From Mycobacterium sp. IS-1496 (GTDB lineage Bacteria; Actinomycetota; Actinomycetes; Mycobacteriales; Mycobacteriaceae), in contig NZ_LQIU01000016.1 in assembly GCF_001499995.1 (NCBI RefSeq), positions 21,983 to 85,982 of the forward strand: 64,000 nucleotides of DNA. Direction: 5' to 3'. The notes below the pieces were generated by a model. That model did not search any database, had not been told where the DNA came from, and saw only the letters and a program-made list of their open reading frames with translations. The position numbers and the translations under genes are program-made. Shown here one piece after another: positions 33,381 through 42,733 of this stretch; positions within the stretch are counted from its first letter, which is position 1; each line of letters opens with the position of its first letter.

Positions 33381-34298
33381 CTACGGCACGATCACGATCT
33401 TCCCGTTCAGGTGTCCGGCGCGGCTCTCGTCCAGGGCGGCGACCACCTCCTCCAACGGGTAGGTGCGGCTGATCGAGACGCTGAGGCGGTCCTGCTCGAT
33501 GAGTGCCAGCAGTTCGCCAAGAGCCTCCCCGAGCACGCCGCCCGCACCGCCGACATGAAGCCGGATGCCGGTGTCGGCGGCGTCGAACGCCACCAGTGAG
33601 AGGACCCGGGCGGGGTCTCCGGTGAGTTCGATCGACATCGGGATCTCGCCCCGGCCCGAGGCGTCGAGCACGGCGTCGACTCCCTCGGGAGCTGCCGCAC
33701 GGACCCGCTCGAGCAGTCCGTCGCCGTAGGTGACCGGCGTCGCGCCGATCGACCGCAGATAGTCGTGGTTGCGTTCGCTGGCCGTACCGATGACGGTGGC
33801 GCCTCGGGCGGTGGCCAGCTGAACCGCGAAAGTGCCGACACCGCCCGCGGCCGCGTGGACCAGCAGCGTGTCACCGGCGCCGACGCCGAGTTCCTGTAGC
33901 ACGACATAGGCCGTGCCGCCCGCACCGGCAAGGGAACCGGCCACTTCCCAGCTCATGCCCTCGGGCTTGCGGACGAGGTCACCCGCGTCGGCCAGGGCGT
34001 AGTCGGCGAAAGCCGGTGTCGCCGAAACGCCCAGCACCGCGTCGCCGACCGCCCATTCCGTCACCCCGGAGCCGATTTCGTCGACCACGCCGGCCACATC
34101 GGATCCGGTGCCGGCGGGCAGTCGCAGCGGGATCTGTTCGCGCATGAAACCCGCGACGATCTTCCAGTCGATGGGGTTGACGCCCGCGGCTCGCACCGCG
34201 ATGCGGACCTGACCGGGGCCGGGCGCCGGGGGCGGCGCATCGACCACCTTCAGGACGTCGGAGTCCCCGTATTCGGCGAATTGCGCGGTGCGTGACAT
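33381..34298 (-). CDS. NADP-dependent oxidoreductase, quinone oxidoreductase-like (MDR)
   Basis: A 305-residue medium-chain dehydrogenase/reductase without the structural zinc cysteines, close to zinc-free quinone oxidoreductases. It starts MSRTAQFAEYGDSDVLKVVD and contains AAGVNPIDWKIVAG, GSDVAGVVDEIGSGV and the nucleotide-binding AAAGGVGTFAVQLATARGA. It probably reduces alpha,beta-unsaturated carbonyls or quinones with NADPH. The ATG at 34298 is chosen because it opens the family N-terminus; the longer frame is antisense sequence of the next gene. Confidence 0.9.
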   Translation of the reverse strand: MSRTAQFAEYGDSDVLKVVDAPPPAPGPGQVRIAVRAAGVNPIDWKIVAGFMREQIPLRLPAGTGSDVAGVVDEIGSGVTEWAVGDAVLGVSATPAFADYALADAGDLVRKPEGMSWEVAGSLAGAGGTAYVVLQELGVGAGDTLLVHAAAGGVGTFAVQLATARGATVIGTASERNHDYLRSIGATPVTYGDGLLERVRAAAPEGVDAVLDASGRGEIPMSIELTGDPARVLSLVAFDAADTGIRLHVGGAGGVLGEALGELLALIEQDRLSVSISRTYPLEEVVAALDESRAGHLNGKIVIVP

Positions 34299-34356
34299 CT
34301 GCCTGTCTCCCATCGGTCGAGGTGGTCCACGCGGTGCAACCACGGCAGGCGGCGTG

Positions 34357-35052
34357 TTACTCCGCGGGAGGCCGGAGATGCTTGCGCGCCTCGCGTTTGG
34401 AGAGACCGCTGAGCCGGTCCTCTCGTTCATCGACGAACGTCCGAACCCACTGCGGGTCGGTGCGCGCGTACTGCCGCAACGCCCAGCCGATCGCCTTGCG
34501 GATGAAGAACTCGGTGTCGCCGGCATTGGCGTCGATGGCCGACGTCAGCAGTTCGAGGTCGGTGCCGTCCTTGGCGCCCAACTGGGCGATGATCGCAGTC
34601 CTGCGCAGCCACAGGTTCCGATCGGTCGCCCAGCCGAGCACGATCGGCCGTACCCGCGCGGGATGCGACGCCAGTATCGGGCCGACCAGGTTGGCGGCGA
34701 TCTCGTCGACGGTGTCCCACCAACCACCGGCGATGATCAGTCGGCGATACATCGGGATCCGGTCCGCACTCTGGTACGGGCGGTAGCGCCGGTGGCGCGC
34801 GAGTTGGACTGCGGCGTAACGCTCTTCGCGGTGTGTCGCCTCGGTGAACAAGCGCTCGACGGCGGCGTCGAACGCCTCCGCGGAGCCGAGGGGATGCGCG
34901 TCGAAGATCGGCGCGCAGATCCGGCGCACGTCGGGGAGGCGCACACCGTGGTACGGCATCTCCGACCTCATGTAGGCCTGCATGGCCGGTGCGCGGGCCG
35001 GATCCGCTGCCGCGGCCAGAGCGCCGCGGACGTCGGCGATCAGCCCGGCCAT
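34357..35052 (-). CDS. DNA alkylation repair protein, AlkD-like
   Basis: A 231-residue all-helical HEAT-repeat protein of the AlkD family of DNA glycosylases that remove bulky or positively charged alkylated bases. Family segments are MRSEMPYHGVRLPDVRR, EERYAAVQLARHRRYR, WWDTVDEIAANLVGPIL and NLWLRRTAIIAQLG, the last two carrying the Trp, Asp and Arg of the active site. FFIRKAIGWALRQYARTDP near the C-terminus is also conserved. It starts one base after the stop of nothing related; the gluconate permease gene lies upstream only by strand order, so a shared function is unlikely. Confidence 0.92.
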   Translation of the reverse strand: MAGLIADVRGALAAAADPARAPAMQAYMRSEMPYHGVRLPDVRRICAPIFDAHPLGSAEAFDAAVERLFTEATHREERYAAVQLARHRRYRPYQSADRIPMYRRLIIAGGWWDTVDEIAANLVGPILASHPARVRPIVLGWATDRNLWLRRTAIIAQLGAKDGTDLELLTSAIDANAGDTEFFIRKAIGWALRQYARTDPQWVRTFVDEREDRLSGLSKREARKHLRPPAE

Positions 35053-35053
35053 G

Positions 35054-36478
35054 TCAGGCGATGGCCCACAACCCGAGGCTGATGACGAAGGCGGTGAGCC
35101 CGAGCGTCGTCTCCATGACCGTCCATGTCTTGAGGGTCGTTTTCACGTCCATGCCGAAGAACCGGCTGACCAACCAGAAGCCCGAGTCGTTGACGTGTGA
35201 GAGGACCGTCGCGCCGGCCGCGATGGCCATCACCAACGCCGTGAGCTGGACACTGCTCAGGCCCGCCGCGGCGACGGCTGCGCTGAGGAGGCCCGCCGTC
35301 GTCGTCAACGCGACGGTCGCCGAACCCTGCGCGACGCGAAGCAGCGTGGAGATCAGGAACGCCTGCAGGATCAACGAGATACCGAGGTTCGACAGTGAGC
35401 TGCTCAGCGCGTCGCCGATACCGCTCAGCCGCAGCACGCCCCCGAACATCCCGCCGGCGCCGGTGATGAGGATGATCGCGCAGATGGGGCCGAGGGCGTT
35501 GTCGAGGATGTCGGTGACCGCGGCCATGGACCGGCCGCGCAACCCCAGGACAAGAGTCGCCACGATCACCGTGATCAACAGCGCAATCGAGGTGTTGCCG
35601 AGCAGTTTGAGGTACTCCGCCCACGTCGCACCCTCCTCGATCACGCCGGCGGTCATCAGCGTGTCGAGCACGGTGTTGAAGGAGATCAGCACGAACGGCA
35701 GCAGCAACACCCCGAGCACGGTGAGGAACGCCGGCGGGGTCCGGGTGAGCGTGCGTGTCGTGCCGGCCGCGGAGGTGTCGGCTTCGTCGACGTCTCGGCC
35801 GCCGTTCATCTCACCGAACAACGTGGCGGGGATGTCGACGTGCACGCGTCGTCCGATGACCTGGGAGACCAGGAACGCCCCGACGTACCAGGACACGATG
35901 GCGACCGGGACGCCGATGATGAGGGTGAGACCGATGTTGGCGCCGAGCAGTTCGGCGGCCGCGACCGGGCCGGGATGCGGCGGGACCAACGCGTGCATGG
36001 CCGCGAAGGCGCCGGCGGCCGGGAACGCGTAGAGCAGCATCGAGCCGCCGAAGCGCCGCGCGACCGTCATGATGATCGGGAGGAACACGACCAGCCCGGC
36101 GTCGAAGAAGATCGGGAACCCGAACAGCAGGGCGGCCACGCCGAGCGCGAACGGTGCACGCTTCTCGCCGAACCGGCCGATCAGGGTGTCAGCGAGAACC
36201 TGTGCGCCGCCAGTGATCTCGAGAAGCCTGCCGATCATGACGCCGAACCCGACGAGCAGTGCCACCGAGCCCAGCGTGTTCGAGAAGCCGTAGGCCAGCG
36301 CGTCGGGCACATCGGCCACCGGGATGCCCGCGGCGAGCGCCGTGAGCGCACTCACCAGCACCAGGGAGAGGAAGGCGTGGAGCTTGACCTTGATGATGAG
36401 GAACAGCAGTAGCGCGACGGCGCCCGCGGCGATCAGCAGCAGCGTGGCAGTGCCGTACGCGGGATCAATGGCCTCCAC
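35054..36478 (-). CDS. gntP: Gluconate:proton symporter, GntP family
   Basis: A 474-residue permease with twelve or more hydrophobic segments. GntP-family features are the repeated internal GFGVMIGRLLEITGGAQVLA, FALGVAALLFGFPIFFDAGL, HALVPPHPGPVAAAELLGA and, near the end, HVNDSGFWLVSRFF. It imports gluconate or related sugar acids with protons. The gluconokinase gene lies 36 bases upstream on the same strand, and a FadR-type GntR regulator gene is divergent, so import, phosphorylation and control are clustered. Confidence 0.93.
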   Translation of the reverse strand: MEAIDPAYGTATLLLIAAGAVALLLFLIIKVKLHAFLSLVLVSALTALAAGIPVADVPDALAYGFSNTLGSVALLVGFGVMIGRLLEITGGAQVLADTLIGRFGEKRAPFALGVAALLFGFPIFFDAGLVVFLPIIMTVARRFGGSMLLYAFPAAGAFAAMHALVPPHPGPVAAAELLGANIGLTLIIGVPVAIVSWYVGAFLVSQVIGRRVHVDIPATLFGEMNGGRDVDEADTSAAGTTRTLTRTPPAFLTVLGVLLLPFVLISFNTVLDTLMTAGVIEEGATWAEYLKLLGNTSIALLITVIVATLVLGLRGRSMAAVTDILDNALGPICAIILITGAGGMFGGVLRLSGIGDALSSSLSNLGISLILQAFLISTLLRVAQGSATVALTTTAGLLSAAVAAAGLSSVQLTALVMAIAAGATVLSHVNDSGFWLVSRFFGMDVKTTLKTWTVMETTLGLTAFVISLGLWAIA

Positions 36479-36514
36479 GCGAACCCCCGACCACAGTGAC
36501 GTCCATACCCCGAC

Positions 36515-37030
36515 TCATCTGTCCTCCTTCTCGGCTGTGTGGGAATCTCGTGTGCTGACGTAACTCTCGATGATCGAGTCGATGCTCTGGTCAATATCGA
36601 TGGCGACGCCGCGCTCATCGGAATCGAGGGGCTCCAGCGTCTCGAACTGCGACGCGAGCAGCGTCGCAGGCATGAAGTGGCCCGGCCGGCTGGCCTGCCG
36701 TCGACCGATGGTCTCGACAGAACCCGCCAGATGGAGGAACTCGACCTCGGCGCAATGCCGCCGCAGTTGGTCTCGGTACTTGCGCTTGAGCGCGGAGCAG
36801 CTCATCACTCCACCGTCGCCGTGCGCCGCCAGCCACTCACCGATCGACTCCAGCCAGGGATGCCGGTCGTCGTCGTCGAGGGGATGTCCGGCCGTCATCT
36901 TCGCGATGTTCTCCGCGGGATGGAAGTCGTCGGCGTCGGCGAAAGGCACCCGCAGGCGCTGCGCCAACGCCGCGCCGACGGTCGACTTACCGGACCCCGA
37001 AACCCCCATGACGACGATCGGTGCTGCCAT
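36515..37030 (-). CDS. gntK: Gluconokinase
   Basis: A 171-residue kinase that phosphorylates gluconate to 6-phosphogluconate for the pentose phosphate pathway. It has the P-loop GVSGSGKST, the DADDFHPAENIAKMTAG substrate segment, PLDDDDRHPWLESIGEWL and SCSALKRKYRDQLR. The length is normal. The ATG at 37030 (MAAPIVVMGVS) is preferred over 37039, which would add only MEG. It is first in a two-gene transcript with gntP and divergent from the GntR-family regulator gene, with a 124-base shared promoter region. Confidence 0.96.
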   Translation of the reverse strand: MAAPIVVMGVSGSGKSTVGAALAQRLRVPFADADDFHPAENIAKMTAGHPLDDDDRHPWLESIGEWLAAHGDGGVMSCSALKRKYRDQLRRHCAEVEFLHLAGSVETIGRRQASRPGHFMPATLLASQFETLEPLDSDERGVAIDIDQSIDSIIESYVSTRDSHTAEKEDR

Positions 37031-37154
37031 ACCCTCCACCCACCTCGTGTGTGCGACGTCACATAGCCTGCATCAATAGTCATACTTTTACAAGTGGCAA
37101 GTGCGAAACAGGCTGTTCCTTCCGTGGGGTGCGTGGGTCTGACATGATTTAACT

Positions 37155-37862
37155 ATGCTCGATCGGCCGTACGCCGGCGCTCTTCACGGCAGCCTTCTGA
37201 CTGCCCTGGGGACCGCGATCGTGTCGGGTCGGTACGCCCCCAGTGCGATCCTCACCCTGGACGGAGTGAGCGCTGAGCACGGCGTGTCGCGCACCGCCGC
37301 CCGCGAGGCGATCCGCGTGCTGGAATCCCTGGGGATGGTCGCGTCGCGGCGTCGGGTCGGGATCACGGTTCAGCCGGCGGAGAAGTGGAACGTCTTCGAC
37401 CCGATGCTGATCCGGTGGCGGCTGGACGTCGGGAACCGCACCGCCGTATTGGTGTCGCTGTCGGAGTTGCGCCTGGGCTTCGAGCCGGCCGCGGCGGCGT
37501 TGGCGGCGCGGCGGGCCACCCCGCATCAGTGCCGGGTCATGGCTTCTGCGGTGTCCGACATGGTCGTACACGGACGCGCGGGAGATCTCGACGCGTATCT
37601 GCTGGCGGACAAGCTGTTTCATCAGACACTGCTGGAAGCCAGTGGCAACGAGATGTTCCGGGCGTTGGCCGGCGTGGTCGCCGAAGTGCTCACCGGCCGC
37701 ACCCACCACGGCATGATGCCGGAGAAGCCCAACCTCGCGGCGATCGCGTTGCACGACGAGGTCGCGCGCGCGATCAGGATGGGCGAGGAGAAGCAGGCCG
37801 AGCAGGCGATGCGCGCCATCATCGACGAGGCGGCATCCGCCGTCGTCAACGAGTCGCAGTAG
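37155..37862 (+). CDS. gntR: GntR-family (FadR subfamily) regulator, gluconate
   Basis: A 235-residue regulator. The N-terminal winged helix is TALGTAIVSGRYAPSAILTL, then HGVSRTAAREAIRVLESLGM and VASRRRVGITVQPAEKWNV. The C-terminal FCD-type ligand domain has LRLGFEPAAAALAARRATPH, LADKLFHQTLLEASGNEMF and later helices, with the Asp/His metal positions of FCD proteins. It is divergent from gntK-gntP and probably represses them until gluconate or 6-phosphogluconate binds. The direction of control is inferred. Confidence 0.88.
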   Translation: MLDRPYAGALHGSLLTALGTAIVSGRYAPSAILTLDGVSAEHGVSRTAAREAIRVLESLGMVASRRRVGITVQPAEKWNVFDPMLIRWRLDVGNRTAVLVSLSELRLGFEPAAAALAARRATPHQCRVMASAVSDMVVHGRAGDLDAYLLADKLFHQTLLEASGNEMFRALAGVVAEVLTGRTHHGMMPEKPNLAAIALHDEVARAIRMGEEKQAEQAMRAIIDEAASAVVNESQ

Positions 37863-37948
37863 TCCGGCTCTCGATAACGATTCGAAACCCGTTGTGTTGC
37901 GGGATGACACAAGCGCGCTGACAGCGCGGCGACGAACACTATGGTCAC

Positions 37949-39088
37949 GTGGTGCACCGGCGAACGGCCCTCAAGCTCCCGCTGTACCTGGCCGCAGCCG
38001 CGGCACTGACCCGAGTACCTGTGGTCTCTGCTGCGCCGAGCCGATGGACGGCTGACCGCGCCAATGCCTGGTACGCGGCGCAGGGATGGCTGCTCGGCGC
38101 CAACTACGTCACCTCCACCGCCGGGAACCAGATCGAGATGTTCCAGGCGGGCACTTACGATCCGCGTCGCATCGATGCCGAACTCCGGCTGGCACAGCAG
38201 ATCGGATTCAACACCGTGCGGGTGTTCCTCCACGATCTGCTGTGGGCCACCGACCGGGTGGGCTTCAGCCACCGGCTCGCCCAGTTCGTGGGCATCGCGG
38301 CGAGGCACAACATCAAGCCGCTCTTCGTCCTGTTCGATTCGTGCTGGGATCCGCAGCCGAAGGCGGGTCGTCAGCGGGCCCCGATCGCCGGAGTGCACAA
38401 CTCCGGTTGGGTGCAGAGCCCGGGGGCCGCACGTCTGCAGGACCCGGGCTACACCCGTGTCCTGCAGAGTTACGTCACAGGTGTGGTCGGCCAGTTCCGC
38501 GACGATCCTCGTGTACTCGGCTGGGACGTGTGGAACGAACCGGACAATCCGGCGCGCGACTACCGCAAGGTGGAGCACGAGGACAAGCAGGAACTGGTCG
38601 AGGCGTTCCTGCCCCACGTCTTCCAGTGGACCCGGGCCGTCAATCCGGTGCAGCCGTTGACCAGCGGTGTGTGGCAGGGGCATTGGAGGGATCCGGGAAG
38701 CCGCAGCGCGATCTGCAGCCTGCAGCTCGAGCATTCGGACGTCATCACCTTCCACAGCTACGGCGATCCGGGCGAGTTCGAGGCCCGCATCGACGAACTC
38801 ACTCCGCTGGGACGGCCGATCCTGTGCACCGAGTACCTGGCGCGGGGCTTGGGCAGCACCGTGGAAGGAATTCTCCCGGTTGCCAAGCGGCGCAACGTCG
38901 GGGCGTACAACTGGGGCTTCGTCGCCGGGAGGACGCAGACGTATCTGCCGTGGGATTCGTGGAAGGAGCCCTACACCTCGCCTCCCGATCCGTGGTTCAG
39001 CGACCTGCTGCACCCGGATGGGCGGCCCTATGCGGAGGACGAGATCCGCGTCATCCGGAAGCTCGCCGGAGCCGGCACCGCGAACTGA
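37949..39088 (+). CDS. Secreted glycoside hydrolase, GH5-like
   Basis: A 379-residue exported enzyme with a short basic start and signal peptide (LKLPLYLAAAAALTRVPVVS, then AAP). The mature part resembles a (beta/alpha)8 cellulase/mannanase: NTVRVFLHDLLW, then the acid/base motif VLGWDVWNEPDNP (Glu of NEP) and the nucleophile region GRPILCTEYLARG (Glu of TEY). The substrate cannot be read; beta-mannan, beta-glucan or xylan are usual for such proteins. The GTG at 37949 is chosen because it starts the signal peptide. A 6-bp inverted repeat (TTGTGT and ACACAA at 37892 and 37907) lies upstream. Confidence 0.85.
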   Translation: MVHRRTALKLPLYLAAAAALTRVPVVSAAPSRWTADRANAWYAAQGWLLGANYVTSTAGNQIEMFQAGTYDPRRIDAELRLAQQIGFNTVRVFLHDLLWATDRVGFSHRLAQFVGIAARHNIKPLFVLFDSCWDPQPKAGRQRAPIAGVHNSGWVQSPGAARLQDPGYTRVLQSYVTGVVGQFRDDPRVLGWDVWNEPDNPARDYRKVEHEDKQELVEAFLPHVFQWTRAVNPVQPLTSGVWQGHWRDPGSRSAICSLQLEHSDVITFHSYGDPGEFEARIDELTPLGRPILCTEYLARGLGSTVEGILPVAKRRNVGAYNWGFVAGRTQTYLPWDSWKEPYTSPPDPWFSDLLHPDGRPYAEDEIRVIRKLAGAGTAN

Positions 39089-39098
39089 GGCAGAAGTG

Positions 39099-40130
39099 TC
39101 AGCTGAAGCGGACGTTCATCGTCGCGAGGCCGAAGATCTTCTTGCCCTGCGATTTCGCCGCGACCACGATGACACCGGAGCGGGTCGCCGGGTCCAATGA
39201 CTTGATGCGCCCGCTGAATTCGATGTCGGCGCCCTCCTTGGCCGGCACGACCGCGGGGGCGGACAGCCGCACGGCGTAGCGGGTGACCGCGCCGGGGTCG
39301 CCGGTCCACGCGGAGGCGAATCCGGCACCGAGACCCATTGTGAGCATGCCGTGGGCGATCACGTCGGGGAGCCCGGCCAGTTTGGCGATGTCCTCGTCCC
39401 AGTGGATCGGATTGGCGTCACCGGCCACGCCGGCGTAGTTGACCAGGTCACCGCGCGACAGTCGGGTGTGGCGCACCGGCAACTCGTCGCCGACTCTCAC
39501 GTCGTCGAACGAGGGCGTCGCGGGTGTGCGCGTCAGGCCACCGTCGGCGATCCGGATCTCACCCTCGGGGCGCACCGTCTTCTCGTAGTGGCCGTCCAGG
39601 CTGCCGACTCCGGAGAAATCGACGTCGTGCATCATCGCGTTCTGCACGGCTGTCTTGACGTCAGGGTTGAGGTCCTCGGCGGTGACGCCGACGACAGTGG
39701 TGTGCAGGGTGTGCACCCGTTCGCCTGCCGCGTCGGTGAAGGTGTTGGTCACCGTGATCATGTCGCGGCCGGCGATCCTGCGCACCGAGGTCAGCTCGAC
39801 GTCGACGTGGAGTTCGTCGCCGGACACGATCGGCCGGTGCTGCTCGAAGACCTCCTCGGTCTGCAGATAGGTGTCGTACCCGACGACGATCTGCTCGAAC
39901 ATGCGGCGGTTGCAGGACATCCCCGGGGCCGAGGTGAAGGTCAGCGGTGCCACCAGACCCGAATAGCCCAACGCGGCGGCGGCGGCGACGTCCCAGTGCG
40001 CCGGGTGGTAGTCCTGAACGGCCCGGGCGTATTCGCGGACCTTCTCGCGGCCGACCAGGTAGGTGTCGTCCATCTGGTAGTAGTGGCCGACCCGGGCTTC
40101 GAGCGGCGACGCTTCTGGTGCTGCGGTCAT
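39099..40130 (-). CDS. Fused HadA/HadB-type (3R)-hydroxyacyl dehydratase
   Basis: A 343-residue double hot-dog protein. The N-terminal half (residues 1 to about 150) resembles HadA: HYYQMDDTYLVGREKVREYA, then YSGLVAPLTFTSAPGMSC. The C-terminal half resembles HadB, with the catalytic MaoC-type motif YAGVAGDANPIHWDEDIAKL, where Asp and His form the dyad, and VIAHGMLTMGLGAGF. In mycobacteria HadAB dehydrates 3-hydroxyacyl-ACP in mycolic-acid elongation, and the fused form occurs as a separate paralogue. The ATG at 40130 is preferred; a TTG at 40142 would add MSES. Confidence 0.88.
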   Translation of the reverse strand: MTAAPEASPLEARVGHYYQMDDTYLVGREKVREYARAVQDYHPAHWDVAAAAALGYSGLVAPLTFTSAPGMSCNRRMFEQIVVGYDTYLQTEEVFEQHRPIVSGDELHVDVELTSVRRIAGRDMITVTNTFTDAAGERVHTLHTTVVGVTAEDLNPDVKTAVQNAMMHDVDFSGVGSLDGHYEKTVRPEGEIRIADGGLTRTPATPSFDDVRVGDELPVRHTRLSRGDLVNYAGVAGDANPIHWDEDIAKLAGLPDVIAHGMLTMGLGAGFASAWTGDPGAVTRYAVRLSAPAVVPAKEGADIEFSGRIKSLDPATRSGVIVVAAKSQGKKIFGLATMNVRFS

Positions 40131-40220
40131 CGATTCACTCAACTCTTCTGCCGGCTTGTCGCGGAGACCGACCCAAGCACAGTAACCGGCGGCGACCGTC
40201 GACCGACAAACCGACGGGTG

Positions 40221-40649
40221 TCAGGCCAGGGCGTCACCGAGCTTGGTGAGCAGTTCGGTGAGCAGCTTCTTCTCGTCGTCGCTGAATCCGGCGAACATCG
40301 CGTGCGCGGCCCGGGTGTACTGCGCCCGCCATTCCCGCGCCTGCTCGCGGCCCGGCTCCGTGGTGGTCAAACGCACTGCCCGACGGTCGTTCTCGTCCGG
40401 TGCGCGCGCCACGAGCCCTTCCCGCACGAGCGCGTCCACCAGGGTCGACGCGGTCGCCTGGGTGATCCCCACCGCCCGAGCCACATCGGCGGACCGAACC
40501 GGTTGCAGCCGGTCGATCTCGGCGAGGAGTTTCGACCGGGGAGTCGAGACGCCACGGTCGCCGAGATGTTCGTCGAACGCTCTGACAACCGACTTCGCGG
40601 CGCGGCCGAATGCGTCGGCGAGTTGCGCAGCGACCTGCTGGTCTTCCAC
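40221..40649 (-). CDS. MarR-family regulator
   Basis: About 142 residues. The winged helix reads VRSADVARAVGITQATASTL, then VDALVREGLVARAPDENDRR, where the DxRR motif marks the MarR wing. The GTG at 40649 is chosen because AGGAG lies at 40657-40661, seven bases upstream; the longer ATG at 40688 lacks a site. It is divergent from the aldo/keto reductase gene across 91 bases of AT-richer DNA (TAGTTTGATAG and a second AGATAGTTAG), where it probably binds. It likely senses a small phenolic or oxidant, by family analogy. Confidence 0.88.
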   Translation of the reverse strand: MEDQQVAAQLADAFGRAAKSVVRAFDEHLGDRGVSTPRSKLLAEIDRLQPVRSADVARAVGITQATASTLVDALVREGLVARAPDENDRRAVRLTTTEPGREQAREWRAQYTRAAHAMFAGFSDDEKKLLTELLTKLGDALA

Positions 40650-40740
40650 GAGAGATCTCCTCAGAACGGTTGACCAGAATATCAGCATTCATATAGTTTG
40701 ATAGCAGATAGTTAGAGACCTAATGAAAGGCTGACGCCTC

Positions 40741-41598
40741 GTGACCACGACGTTCCCCCTCGGCCCGTACACCGTCCGACGCGTCGGATTCGGCGCCATG
40801 CAGCTGCCCGGACCCGGAGTGTTCGGCCCGCCGCGCGACCACGATCAGGCGATCGCGGTGCTGCGGCGCGCGGTCGAACTCGGTGTCGACCACATCGACA
40901 CCGCACAGTTCTACGGACCGAACGTCGCCAACGAGCTGATCCGCGAGGCGCTGCACCCGTACCCCGACAACCTCGCCCTGGTCAGCAAGGTGGGCGGCAA
41001 GCGGGACGACCAGGCCAACTGGCTGCCCGCCCAGGAACCCGAGGACCTGCGCCGCGACATCGAGGCGAACCTGCAGACCCTCGGGGTGGACCGGCTGGCG
41101 GCGGTGAACCTGCGGGTGTTCGGGGACGACATCGGCGGTCCCGCGCGGGTCGACCGTGGGCTGTTCGAGCGGCAACTCGACACGATGATCGCCGCCCGCG
41201 ACGAAGGACTGATCGCCGGGATCGGCCTGAGCAGCGTCTCACGCGAACACCTCGAGATCGCGCTGGAGCGCACCGAGATCGCCTGCGTGCAGAACGCGTA
41301 CAACCTCGCCGACCGCACGTCTGCGCCCGTGCTCGACCTGTGCGTCGAACGGAACATCGCGTTCGTGCCGTTCTTCCCGCTCGGTTCGGGGTTCGTCGCC
41401 GACAACCCGGTGCTCGGCAACCCGACCATCAAGCGCGTCGCCGGCGAGCTGAACCGGACTCCGGCGCAGATCGCCCTGGCGTGGACGCTGAACGTGGCCC
41501 CGAACGTGCTGCTGATCCCCGGGACGTCGTCGGTCGCGCATCTCGAGGAGAACCTGGCAGTCGCCGACATCGACCTGCCGGTGGACCTGCCGCTGTAG
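40741..41598 (+). CDS. Aldo/keto reductase
   Basis: A 285-residue NADPH-dependent reductase of the AKR superfamily. It starts VTTTFPLGPYTVRRVGFGAM and shows the TIM-barrel motifs ELGVDHIDTAQFYG (Asp and catalytic Tyr), ALVSKVGGK (Lys) and, near the C-terminus, LNRTPAQIALAWTLNVAP and LLIPGTSSVAHLEEN. The usual active-site His position in the following strand appears to be replaced (AAVNLRVFG). It is divergent from the MarR gene, so it is probably repressed by it until an inducer is present. The substrate is unknown. Confidence 0.92.
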   Translation: MTTTFPLGPYTVRRVGFGAMQLPGPGVFGPPRDHDQAIAVLRRAVELGVDHIDTAQFYGPNVANELIREALHPYPDNLALVSKVGGKRDDQANWLPAQEPEDLRRDIEANLQTLGVDRLAAVNLRVFGDDIGGPARVDRGLFERQLDTMIAARDEGLIAGIGLSSVSREHLEIALERTEIACVQNAYNLADRTSAPVLDLCVERNIAFVPFFPLGSGFVADNPVLGNPTIKRVAGELNRTPAQIALAWTLNVAPNVLLIPGTSSVAHLEENLAVADIDLPVDLPL

Positions 41599-41601
41599 TG
41601 G

Positions 41602-42714
41602 TCACCGGTGGCCCGGTTGGTGCGACGGTTCGGGTGCGGGGAGGTTCAGTGCGACGGTGGGTGGGCCTGCCGCGGGCGGGCGAGGTGAGTAGCTCAGGCC
41701 GTTGGGTCCTTCACCCACCGGGATCGTGGCGGAAACCCTCTGGCCGGCCAGGTCGATGACCGAGACGCTGTCGTCGTAGCTGTTGGTCACCCACCCCAGC
41801 CGGCCACCGGGATCGATCACCACCCCGTGCGGACCCGCCCCGGTCCCGACGGTGGCACGTACCGACATCGTGCCCGTGTCGATCAGCGACGCAGCATGCC
41901 CGGGGACGTCCGGGGTGCCCTGGTCGGCCGACAGCACCAGGGTGTCGTCCGGTGTGAGGTACAGCTGCACGGGTGCCGCGGACACCGTCACCCTGCCGAC
42001 CACTGTGCGGGTGCCGAGGTCGACCTTGACCACTGCCGCCGGCTCCGTGACACCGGTGTAGGCGTGACGTCCGTCGGCACTGACCGCGACCTGTGCGGGT
42101 CCCTCACCCACGGGCACCGAGAACGCCGCCCGACCGGTGCGGGCGTCGATGACATCCAAGGCTCCGGTCATGTGGTTGGCGTCGACGATCACCGAACCGT
42201 CGGCCGCCGCGCGTAACCCGTGCGGCATCCCGCCCAGCTGAATGCGACCCAGCGCCTGCAGGTTTCGCCCCTGGAACACCGACACGGTGCCGTCGTCGGA
42301 GTCGGCCACGTAGACCCTGCCGTCGGGCGCCTCGATCACGTGCGCCGGATGGGAGCCGGTTCGGGCGGTCGCGGTCACGGCATGGGTCTCGGCATCGATG
42401 GCCACGACCATGTCGGCGTCGCCGCTGGTCGCGTACACCAGGGTGGCGTCCCGGCCGACCTGGACGTTGTGCGGTGCCTGGATGCCGGTCAGGGTGGACG
42501 TCACCGCGTTGGTGTTCGTGTCGACGATGGTCAGGCTGTCCCCGTCCTCGTCGGCCACCCACAGCGACCCGGCCACCCCGGCCGACGGTACGGACTCAGC
42601 CGGGCCGGGCGGTGTCTGCTCGGCAGTCCCGGTGTCGCCGCCGGCGCAGCCCACGAGCGCCGTGGCCAGCAGCACGGCGGCCGGCAGCGCATCGACCCTG
42701 AACCAGGGAGCCAT
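41602..42714 (-). CDS. Beta-propeller (YncE/YVTN-like) lipoprotein
   Basis: A 370-residue exported lipoprotein. The lipobox is LATALVGCAGG with the lipid-attachment Cys near residue 23. The mature part has seven repeats of a VxVADxxxxTVxVID type, for example SLWVADEDGDSLTIVDTNTN, YVADSDDGTVSVFQGRN and WVTNSYDDSVSVIDLAGQ. This matches YncE/YVTN propellers. Such proteins bind or present redox or metal partners, but the role is not established. The ATG at 42714 is 19 bases after the DUF305 stop on the same strand, so the two lipoproteins form one operon. Confidence 0.85.
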   Translation of the reverse strand: MAPWFRVDALPAAVLLATALVGCAGGDTGTAEQTPPGPAESVPSAGVAGSLWVADEDGDSLTIVDTNTNAVTSTLTGIQAPHNVQVGRDATLVYATSGDADMVVAIDAETHAVTATARTGSHPAHVIEAPDGRVYVADSDDGTVSVFQGRNLQALGRIQLGGMPHGLRAAADGSVIVDANHMTGALDVIDARTGRAAFSVPVGEGPAQVAVSADGRHAYTGVTEPAAVVKVDLGTRTVVGRVTVSAAPVQLYLTPDDTLVLSADQGTPDVPGHAASLIDTGTMSVRATVGTGAGPHGVVIDPGGRLGWVTNSYDDSVSVIDLAGQRVSATIPVGEGPNGLSYSPRPPAAGPPTVALNLPAPEPSHQPGHR

Positions 42715-42733
42715 GGTGAGCCGTGGGCGCAGA

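Noticed and set aside
37892..37912. Inverted repeat TTGTGT-N9-ACACAA before the GH5-like gene
   Set aside because: Six-base arms are short, and it could be a weak gntR terminator or an operator; not enough to call as a feature.
40650..40740. MarR operator between MarR and aldo/keto reductase genes
   Set aside because: The region is AT-richer with related TAGTTTGATAG and AGATAGTTAG segments, but no clean palindrome can be defined.
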